From positions 1 through 13,422 of the forward strand of contig JADGIG010000190.1 of assembly GCA_018985235.1 (NCBI GenBank): a stretch of DNA of 13,422 bases, given 5' to 3'. Each line of letters starts with the position of its first letter. The stretch's first letter is position 1. The DNA is from Sanchytrium tribonematis. Its lineage: Eukaryota > Sanchytriomycota > Sanchytriomycetes > Sanchytriales > Sanchytriaceae. Made by a program: the position numbers and the translations under genes. Of this stretch, positions 7,835 to 13,422 are shown piece after piece. The notes beneath the pieces are model-generated. The model worked only from the letters and a program-made list of their open reading frames with translations, ran no database searches and was not told where the DNA came from.

Positions 7835-8692
7835 ATGAATTCGGTTCAATGTCTTCGTTATTTTTTTATGCTGCTACTGGCTGCTGCCGCAATTTTGGGC
7901 ATATTTGTATTTCCCAAGCATCTGCCTGCGGTTCTTGAGTGGATTCGGACACAGCAGCTTCTTGGAAGTATATTATTTATTATAACATGTGCTGTTTCTA
8001 TCTGGTGTGTATCGCCTGTTTCTATTTTTATTATAGCTGCAGGATTTATGTATGGAATATGGTGGGGGTCCTTAATAGCATATATTGGGTATGTGTGTGG
8101 CATGTTAGGAGCGTTTTTATTAGGAAAAACTATTCTCCGAAGTTCTGTTCAAGCTTGGCTTTATGAAAAATATCCTTCTTATGAGTCTATAGACCAAGCT
8201 ATAAGTGGACAGGGATTCAAGATCCTAATTTTATTTCGATTAAGCCCAGTGCTACCGTGTAATGTCATCAATTATATATGTTCATTGACTAGTATTTCGT
8301 TTCCTTCATATGCCTTCGCCTCCATATTCGGAGTTATTCCTACTGTTATTATTTATGCAAATATTGGTGCTATGGTGGGAAGCCTTTCTGGTTTAGGTTT
8401 TGAACATGTGGAAATTCCACCAAGGACCAAAAATATGATGATTTTGTTGTCATCCGTATTCACGACCCTTAGCCTAGTTCTCATTGGAGTCATATCAAAG
8501 AAAACTTTGAGGCAACAACTTTTACCGATTGTTGATGAAAGAGTCGATCTTTCTAAAGATGAAGAGGAAGGAAATGTTGATGTTCAACCAATAGCTGGCT
8601 ACCTGTATTCAGAAAAAATCACAATAATATCTGTGATAACTCTGAGCTCAATTGCCCTGATCGTTGGCTGCACGTTGATACTAATAAACTAA
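7835..8692 (+). CDS. TVP38/TMEM64-family (VTT/SNARE-associated) membrane protein
   Basis: This is a 285-residue polytopic membrane protein of the DedA/VTT superfamily; fungal relatives (Tvp38) are found in Golgi/late secretory membranes, and some family members act as lipid scramblases. Membrane segments are at about 9-27, 43-72 (including a re-entrant-like stretch), 76-98, 129-150, 158-180, 202-221 and 262-284. Family marks are the Gly-rich AAGFMYGIWWGSLIAYIG (68-85) with GAFLLGK (92-98), and the core FRLSPVLPCNVINY (134-147) followed by a proline-containing helix FGVIPTVIIYANIGA. Most fungal relatives end soon after the sixth segment. Here an acidic loop (238-246) leads to one more helix that ends the protein. 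The start ATG at 7835 is the first in the leader. The exact substrate and compartment are not evident. Confidence 0.85.
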   Translation: MNSVQCLRYFFMLLLAAAAILGIFVFPKHLPAVLEWIRTQQLLGSILFIITCAVSIWCVSPVSIFIIAAGFMYGIWWGSLIAYIGYVCGMLGAFLLGKTILRSSVQAWLYEKYPSYESIDQAISGQGFKILILFRLSPVLPCNVINYICSLTSISFPSYAFASIFGVIPTVIIYANIGAMVGSLSGLGFEHVEIPPRTKNMMILLSSVFTTLSLVLIGVISKKTLRQQLLPIVDERVDLSKDEEEGNVDVQPIAGYLYSEKITIISVITLSSIALIVGCTLILIN

Positions 8693-8730
8693 TATATGTT
8701 ATATAATGGAACTTTGTCACTATTCAGGAA
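8693..8730. other. Short spacer between TVP38-like gene and tRNA-Lys
   Basis: These 38 nt hold a TATAT/TATATAA-rich stretch (8694-8706) directly after the TVP38-like stop. It could serve as a 3'-end efficiency element for that mRNA or as an upstream element of the tRNA gene. Nothing else was seen. Confidence 0.3.
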
Positions 8731-8804
8731 GCCTCTGTAGCTCAGTTTGGTAGAGCGTTGGACTTTTAATCCAAAGGCCAGGGGATCGAGACCCCTCGGA
8801 GGCG
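8731..8804 (+). tRNA. tRNA-Lys (anticodon UUU), intronless
   Basis: A full 74-nt cloverleaf is visible. The acceptor stem GCCTCTG/CGGAGGC has one T-G pair, and the discriminator is G at 8804. The D stem is GCTC/GAGC with loop AGTTTGGTA. The anticodon stem is TTGGA/TCCAA with loop CTTTTAA, placing TTT at 8765-8767. The variable loop has 5 nt, and the T stem AGGGG/CCCCT is perfectly paired. No intron interrupts the anticodon loop, unlike Saccharomyces tRNA-Lys(UUU). G73 is usual for eukaryotic tRNA-Lys. The T loop reads ATCGAGA, so position 54 is A rather than T, which also changes the B box to GGATCGAGACC. CCA is not encoded. Confidence 0.96.
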
Positions 8805-8807
8805 TTA

Positions 8808-8811
8808 TTTT
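8808..8811 (+). terminator. RNA polymerase III terminator of tRNA-Lys
   Basis: A run of four T residues begins 4 nt after the discriminator base, the expected place and form for a Pol III stop. It is minimal (four T, no longer run nearby), so some read-through toward NOG1 is possible. Confidence 0.7.
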
Positions 8812-8968
8812 GCAATTTATTCATTTCAGATTTTTGATTATCGCACAGTTGCCTATTTATATGTTGTCAGTAAACAAACTTTAAAGAATTCCACTCTAAG
8901 GATACTAGCCAATTAAATAAATTTTTGAAGTCTTATCTGCTTAGAGGGGTTGAGGGACAAACTGAATA
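8812..8968. promoter_or_regulatory. NOG1 upstream region
   Basis: This stretch lies between the tRNA terminator and the NOG1 start. It contains a forkhead-like GTAAACAAA (8870-8878), a CCAAT (8910-8914), an AAATTTTTGA resembling a weak RRPE-type ribosome-biogenesis element (8919-8928), and an AGGGG just before the start. A 7-codon upstream frame runs from ATG 8861 to TAA 8884. No PAC-type GATGAG motif was found. Motif matches this short are expected by chance, so none is assigned a role. Confidence 0.35.
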
Positions 8969-10693
8969 ATGTTCAAGTCAATTCGAGTTGTACCGGAGGA
9001 TCTTATTGACATTGTCTTGTCAAAAACCCAACGAAAAACTCCAACAGAGGTGCACCCTAATTTTCAAATCTCTAGGATCCGAAAGTTTTATATGACCAAA
9101 GTTAAATTTACTCAGCAGGAATTTATTGAAAGAATTGATGTCATTTTGACCGATTTCCCAAAGTTAGAAGACATTCATCCTTTTTATTCGGATCTTCTTA
9201 ATGTATTGTACGACAAAGACCACTACAAAATGGCACTTGGACATTTGAATTTAACAAAAAACAAGATTTCGGCTATTGGAAAAGAGTACGTCAAGTTACT
9301 CAAGTACGCTGACTCTTTGTATCGTGCTAAAATGCTCAAAAGAGCGGCTTTGGGCCGTATGGTCACGATGGTCAAGAAACAAAATAAGGCTTTAACTTAT
9401 CTGGAACAAGTTCGTCAGCATATGGGTCGTTTACCCAGCATTGATCCAACAACCAGAACACTCTTGGTCTGTGGATACCCCAATGTGGGAAAGTCTAGTT
9501 TTATGAACAAAGTCTCTAGAGCTCAAGTTGATGTTCAACCTTATGCTTTCACTACAAAAGCGCTTTATGTGGGACACTTCGACTATAATTACTTGAGATG
9601 GCAGGTTATTGATACACCGGGCGTGCTAGACCATCCATTGGAAGATCGAAATACTATTGAAATGCAAAGTATAACTGCATTAGCTCATATTAGATCCTGC
9701 ATTATTTATTTTATTGATTTGTCTGAGCAATGTGGCTATTCTATCAAGGATCAATGTAATTTGTTTAGTTCTATTAAGCCACTTTTTGCCAACAAGCCTA
9801 CTATGATTGTTTGCTCAAAAAGTGACCTTAAAACTTTAGATTCGCTACAGGCAGATGAAATGGACTATTTCAAGAGAACATTTGAAGGATATCAGATCCA
9901 GTCTCTGAGCAGTATGACAGAGGAAAACGTAATTGGAGTGAGAAATGGTGCATGTGAGATGCTTTTAGCTCAAAGATTAGAACAAAAATTTTTAAAAAAC
10001 AAGGCTGACTCTATTTTAGACAAATTGAATGTCGCTTTACCAAAAAACAGAGACAATGTACAAAGACCGGCTGCGATTCCCAGGGATATTCTTGAAAAAA
10101 CCACTGCAAATATTCCTTTGTATGACAAGAGTGATCCTAATAGAAGAGTTTTGGAAAGAGATTTGGAGCTTCAAAATGGAGGTACAGGTGTATATAGTGT
10201 AGATCTGAAAAAGAAATATATTTTAGAAAACGAGGATTGGAAATATGATCCAATTCCTGAAATTATGGACGGAAGGAATGTTGCTGACTTTTTCGATTCT
10301 GATATTCAGGAAAAACTTCTTGCTTTGGAAAAAGAAGAAGATGCTTTGCTGCAAAGCGGTCAATATAATCTGTCGCTCAGAAATCCCGTTGCAAAGCAAC
10401 TGAAACAAATTGCTGCAATTGTGTCAGAACGTAGAATTGTTGCCGCACAAATGCACAAAATCAATCGTAAAACATTTAAAGCAGACAAACTTAAGCCTAA
10501 ACGTAGACCGGCAGCAATGGAAACTGATAGTGATTTGAGTGATATTGAGATGACTGACACAGCTGTATCTCGAGAAATGAAGGAAATTAAAAAAGGTATT
10601 ATTAGAAAAGATGAATTGGATAGGAGAATTATATCTAAAATGCCTAAGCATTTATTTTCCGGTAAGAGAGGACAGAAAGCAGATAGAAGATAA
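8969..10693 (+). CDS. NOG1: Nucleolar GTP-binding protein 1 (60S ribosome biogenesis GTPase)
   Basis: NOG1 is an OBG-type GTPase that joins pre-60S particles in the nucleolus and leaves in the cytoplasm. The product is 574 residues (yeast 647). An N-terminal helical domain (1-160) ends in the invariant YLEQVRQHMGRLPSIDP (144-160). The G domain follows: G1 GYPNVGKSS (169-177), G2 around PYAFTTKALYVGH (191-203), G3 DTPGVLDHPLEDRNTIEMQ (215-233), then ALAHIRSCIIYFIDLSEQCG. The G4 motif reads SKSD (283-286) instead of NKxD. The C-terminal half keeps RDLELQNGGTGVYSVDL, PEIMDGRNVADF and the terminal PKHLFSGKRG element. The shortness comes from loss of an acidic linker and much of the basic repeat region. 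Tandem stops TAATAA end the gene, 5 nt from the convergent neighbour. Confidence 0.97.
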   Translation: MFKSIRVVPEDLIDIVLSKTQRKTPTEVHPNFQISRIRKFYMTKVKFTQQEFIERIDVILTDFPKLEDIHPFYSDLLNVLYDKDHYKMALGHLNLTKNKISAIGKEYVKLLKYADSLYRAKMLKRAALGRMVTMVKKQNKALTYLEQVRQHMGRLPSIDPTTRTLLVCGYPNVGKSSFMNKVSRAQVDVQPYAFTTKALYVGHFDYNYLRWQVIDTPGVLDHPLEDRNTIEMQSITALAHIRSCIIYFIDLSEQCGYSIKDQCNLFSSIKPLFANKPTMIVCSKSDLKTLDSLQADEMDYFKRTFEGYQIQSLSSMTEENVIGVRNGACEMLLAQRLEQKFLKNKADSILDKLNVALPKNRDNVQRPAAIPRDILEKTTANIPLYDKSDPNRRVLERDLELQNGGTGVYSVDLKKKYILENEDWKYDPIPEIMDGRNVADFFDSDIQEKLLALEKEEDALLQSGQYNLSLRNPVAKQLKQIAAIVSERRIVAAQMHKINRKTFKADKLKPKRRPAAMETDSDLSDIEMTDTAVSREMKEIKKGIIRKDELDRRIISKMPKHLFSGKRGQKADRR

Positions 10694-10703
10694 TAAATTT
10701 ATT
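10692..10703. terminator. Palindrome AATAAATTTATT between convergent stop codons
   Basis: A perfect 12-nt palindrome gives AATAAA on both strands. On the plus strand it overlaps the NOG1 stop (10691-10693); on the minus strand it contains the stop of the 115-codon frame (10701-10699). It is well placed to serve as 3'-end signal for both genes; that use is inferred. Confidence 0.5.
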
Positions 10704-11046
10704 GAAACAAACTTTTTACAGACGGCCTTGAATTCGTCTTACGCTTCGATACATTGTCACTCTTAGAGGTACCCGATTTCAGTTCTAATTTTTCTGACGC
10801 ATCCGATAGGGTTTTCAATTCTAATGATATTTGATTCGATATTACGGGTATAATTAAAGATCCGTTGCGTATACTATTGGATATTTCAGTCTCCATTGAT
10901 TTTAAGTCTACATCATCGTCCGCACTCAATTCGACTCGAATTTTGGTGCTGGAATCGTTGTTCGAAAATGGGACAAGTTCGAATGACTCAATATCTTGAG
11001 GGTCTATTTTAAGTGTATTGCTAATGCTATTTTTATATTGTTCCAT
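10699..11046 (-). CDS. 115-codon frame, probably the C-terminal part of the upstream gene
   Basis: From ATG 11046 the product is 115 residues. Residues 1-60 have a helix then a beta hairpin (helix EQYKNSISNTLKI, then IESFELVPF, then STKIRVELSAD), a pattern like a SEA-type ferredoxin-fold half. The tail is Lys/Ser-rich and disordered. The same frame is open upstream of the ATG to about 11091 (FYVGVCTEGYLFKN), which would supply the missing first strand. The preceding gene on the same strand stops at 11051, 4 nt before this ATG. No room exists for a promoter, so it is most likely the end of that gene after a +1 frame change near 11085-11089. As a separate gene it would have no recognised function. 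Confidence 0.55.
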   Translation of the reverse strand: MEQYKNSISNTLKIDPQDIESFELVPFSNNDSSTKIRVELSADDDVDLKSMETEISNSIRNGSLIIPVISNQISLELKTLSDASEKLELKSGTSKSDNVSKRKTNSRPSVKSLFQ

Positions 11047-11050
11047 ATTT

Positions 11051-13422
11051 TTAAATAAATAACCTTCGGTACAAACACCTACATAAAAACTTTATACTTG
11101 ACATGGACAAAATTAATTTGGATTTCTTTTTAGTTAAATTTTTCAGAGGTTCAATCGTATCTTCATCTACGATAGGTTCATGTATATCACCGTCAGCTAA
11201 GAAGGATTGGCTCAATTCAGTAGTATTTTTAAGCGGCAAGTTATTACCATCTTCTAAATTTTCACTATTAGGTGGACTAATTTTTGCACCAAGATTAACA
11301 ATGACGGTTGTGTCCGCAGAAATCATACAGTCAAACTCATTTGACAGTTTGATTCCAACAGTAGTGTCAGGCGGTGTAATAGTATCTACCTCAATGGATT
11401 GCTTCATGGAAACAGGCGCATCAGGCATGTAAGCCGTATCAAAATTTGAATCTATTGAAATTGGTACCTTTTCGTCAGACACTCCCAAAATGTCATGTCT
11501 GTCGAGTAGCTCCTCGCTTTTTATTTGCTTTGGTGGTATCGGCTTCACTTCTGCAATCATTACAGGTGGATTTGACATACTTCTTGCTCGACCTGTACTA
11601 GATTTACTAGATTGTACCACACTTTGAGTTCTTTTATGCTTTTGAGAACGAGGAGCACTTAAATTTGAGGAGTGGTGACTTGGCAAATCGTCATTCGTAA
11701 CTGGCTCTGAATTACTTTCTGGGTTTTCAACTAGTAATGTGCTTGATATTCTCTCTTCTGTTGTTGCTGCAAATGTTGGTTCTTCTAATATCGTCGTAGA
11801 TTGATTTTCTTTCAAATCACTAACCAAATCTTGCCCGTATGTTTCATTTATTCCAGAATTTGATGGTTTTATCTCAGGTTCAAAATTTAAAATTTGCATA
11901 GACTCCATGACATCAGACGATGAGCTCCCTGATGCTAACGAAAAATCGTTTTCATAAGGGATGGCCATGGAGCTTACACTAGGGATAAAATCTAATTTTG
12001 CCACAAGATGATCATCGAAATGCATCGAGGATTTCATGCTTTCGTCTATTGAATCATGAATCAACGCATCATACGAAAACCGTAAGGTATTTTTCATTTG
12101 AAAATCAGGCTTCCATTTAATTAAAAAGTTTTTGAGAGAGTCATTATAAATAACTACAGAAGAGAACTTTTGAAGTCTAAAACCATCGATTTCTTCTTTA
12201 TACTCATACTTTTTTACGTCTTCAAGAATACAAATCATTTCGTCGAGAACAGTTTCATCAAATGACAAATCCGAGAACCACACGTCAAAACGAGGAACAA
12301 AAACCTTTCTTTGCTCCTTGATCATATTGTGAATGTACTTTCTAATAAACTTAATATTTTCTAGTGGCAGTCTGCTATAGTCAAATATATCAAAAAGTAG
12401 TTTGGAAAATTCTAAATGAAATGAATCGCTTTTAATAGTTGTAATAATATTTGACAATTGGTTCAAAAATTCATTATAATCTTTCAGCTTTTTTTGGGAA
12501 AAAGCTAATATAAATTTTGATAATTGCGGTAGATCTTTATCTAATTCGGCTGCCAGAGTTGAGGGCAACTGAAGATCATGCAGAGTTTCCTCTCTGTATT
12601 TCATCAATGATATGAATGCGTAGGATAAAAATAAGTCATTTTTCCTAGTAGTATAAATTTCTGATATTAAGGAATCTACAAAAACAAAAAAGTCTGCAGC
12701 TGATAAGGCCCTTTTGAAATAGCGTTTTGTGAAAGTAGATAACAAATCTAATATGTCTGCATCATTCATCTCTTGATCTAGTAAAGACCATGTTTTAGGA
12801 AATAACTTTAAAAACATTCGCGACACTCTTGAAAATGTACTGAATTGCACGTCATCCTCAGGGCAAAACTTGACAATATTTGAGAGAAATAAAGCATAAG
12901 ACTTATCTGATTTGAGGAATTGTTTCTGGTTCAATAGGTAAGCTATTGTTTCATAGACTTGCTCTTTAAGGGAAACAGTCTCATCCAATTTATCTTGAAG
13001 GGTTTTTTGCAATAAATTGATAAGTTCAAGGAATATGTACGATTCTAGTTTTGGATTTAGTATTTGTAAAAATTTAAGACTCAAAACATTAAATTTAACA
13101 ATTGGGCAGTAGCTTAGCCATTGGACAATCTGATCCACCATTTTGTTTTTCAATTCTTCTCCAAAATTTGGAGCTATTTCCAGATAAAAATCCACTGCGT
13201 CGATAACCTGACTGGTTCCATGTGGGAGACCTAGCTGTGCCAATGTTAGTTCCACAACTTTTAAAATTTTTGGTTTAAGTGAATGGGACGAGTGTACAAT
13301 ATGCAAAATGCCAAAATGTAGTAAATATAATAGTTGGTCTGTACTAATTTGTTCTTTTTCCAAATTTATAATCGCGATATGGATATATGCTAAAAGAGAT
13401 GCTGAAACCGAACCCTTATATT
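11051..13422 (-). CDS. Large helical-repeat protein with disordered Ser/Thr-rich region (5' part outside window)
   Basis: The frame is open from the right edge to TAA at 11053-11051, giving 789 visible residues. The TTG at 13363 is not a start, since coding sequence continues beyond it (visible as YKGSVSASLLAYIHIAIIN). Bases from the edge to about 12,100 encode repeated amphipathic helices of a HEAT/ARM-like solenoid with no catalytic motif. About 12,000 to 11,110 encodes a Ser/Thr/Asp/Glu-rich disordered stretch, with a basic Ser-rich patch (HKRTQSVVQSSKSSTGRARS, near 11,585-11,645) that could be phosphorylated. The final dozen codons are Cys/Arg/Leu-rich and unlike the rest, and the stop lacks the AATAAA seen at other genes here. 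This suggests the true protein continues in the 115-codon frame. I do not recognise the family. Confidence 0.75.
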   Translation of the reverse strand, partial: YKGSVSASLLAYIHIAIINLEKEQISTDQLLYLLHFGILHIVHSSHSLKPKILKVVELTLAQLGLPHGTSQVIDAVDFYLEIAPNFGEELKNKMVDQIVQWLSYCPIVKFNVLSLKFLQILNPKLESYIFLELINLLQKTLQDKLDETVSLKEQVYETIAYLLNQKQFLKSDKSYALFLSNIVKFCPEDDVQFSTFSRVSRMFLKLFPKTWSLLDQEMNDADILDLLSTFTKRYFKRALSAADFFVFVDSLISEIYTTRKNDLFLSYAFISLMKYREETLHDLQLPSTLAAELDKDLPQLSKFILAFSQKKLKDYNEFLNQLSNIITTIKSDSFHLEFSKLLFDIFDYSRLPLENIKFIRKYIHNMIKEQRKVFVPRFDVWFSDLSFDETVLDEMICILEDVKKYEYKEEIDGFRLQKFSSVVIYNDSLKNFLIKWKPDFQMKNTLRFSYDALIHDSIDESMKSSMHFDDHLVAKLDFIPSVSSMAIPYENDFSLASGSSSSDVMESMQILNFEPEIKPSNSGINETYGQDLVSDLKENQSTTILEEPTFAATTEERISSTLLVENPESNSEPVTNDDLPSHHSSNLSAPRSQKHKRTQSVVQSSKSSTGRARSMSNPPVMIAEVKPIPPKQIKSEELLDRHDILGVSDEKVPISIDSNFDTAYMPDAPVSMKQSIEVDTITPPDTTVGIKLSNEFDCMISADTTVIVNLGAKISPPNSENLEDGNNLPLKNTTELSQSFLADGDIHEPIVDEDTIEPLKNLTKKKSKLILSMSSIKFLCRCLYRRLFI

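Noticed and set aside
8870-8878. Forkhead-factor site upstream of NOG1
   Set aside because: GTAAACAAA matches the consensus, but a single short AT-rich match in AT-rich DNA is weak evidence, and NOG1 is not known to be under such control.
11053-11110. Spliceosomal intron joining the large gene to the 115-codon frame
   Set aside because: The GT and AG pairs available near the junction leave introns too short to splice, and no branch-point motif is present; a one-base frame change explains the data better.
13361-13363. TTG as the start of the right-hand gene
   Set aside because: The same frame remains open to the window edge and encodes the same kind of helical sequence, so the true start lies outside.
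1-13422. Bacterial operon, mobile element, CRISPR or viral insertion
   Set aside because: Gene content, Pol III-type tRNA signals and lack of ribosome binding sites are eukaryotic; no terminal repeats, transposase, integrase or direct-repeat array was seen.

Overview
The window is nuclear DNA from a small-genome, AT-rich eukaryote, most likely a fungus. The evidence is a five-domain AROM protein, the nucleolar GTPase NOG1, the RNA polymerase I/III subunit AC19, a Swp1/ribophorin II-type oligosaccharyltransferase subunit, and a Pol III-type tRNA-Lys with an internal promoter and an oligo-T terminator. There are no operons with Shine-Dalgarno sites, no mobile elements, no CRISPR and no viral genes. 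A CTG codon falls at a conserved Leu of NOG1, so the CUG-Ser and CUG-Ala yeasts are unlikely. NOG1 keeps a G3-region sequence closer to the animal/ancestral form than to Saccharomyces. An early-diverging or reduced fungus is therefore as plausible as a budding yeast; this placement is inference.

Layout, left to right: the 3' end of an unrecognised gene (+); AC19/RPC19 (-), whose stop codon overlaps that gene's stop; a SWP1-like gene (+), divergent from RPC19; a gene for a nuclear-looking protein with a degenerate Set9/Suv4-20-type SET domain (-), convergent with SWP1; the 4.4-kb AROM gene (-), only 25 nt upstream of the SET-like gene; a TVP38/TMEM64 (VTT-domain) membrane protein gene (+), divergent from AROM; tRNA-Lys(UUU) (+); NOG1 (+); a 115-codon reading frame (-), convergent with NOG1; and a large helical-repeat protein gene (-) that runs off the right edge. 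The last two are probably one gene split by a one-base frame change.

The region is exceptionally compact. Convergent gene pairs are separated by -2, 25 and 5 nt. Two same-strand pairs are separated by 25 and 4 nt. In five genes the stop codon lies inside an AATAAA hexamer. No convincing introns were seen.

The genes are mostly unrelated housekeeping functions: aromatic amino acid synthesis, ribosome production (AC19, NOG1, tRNA), ER N-glycosylation and membrane traffic. The window does not show a coherent new multi-gene system. The points most worth checking are the catalytically degenerate SET-like protein, the split reading frame near 11,085, the unusually tight AROM/SET-like junction, the T-loop of the tRNA, and the altered G4 motif of NOG1.
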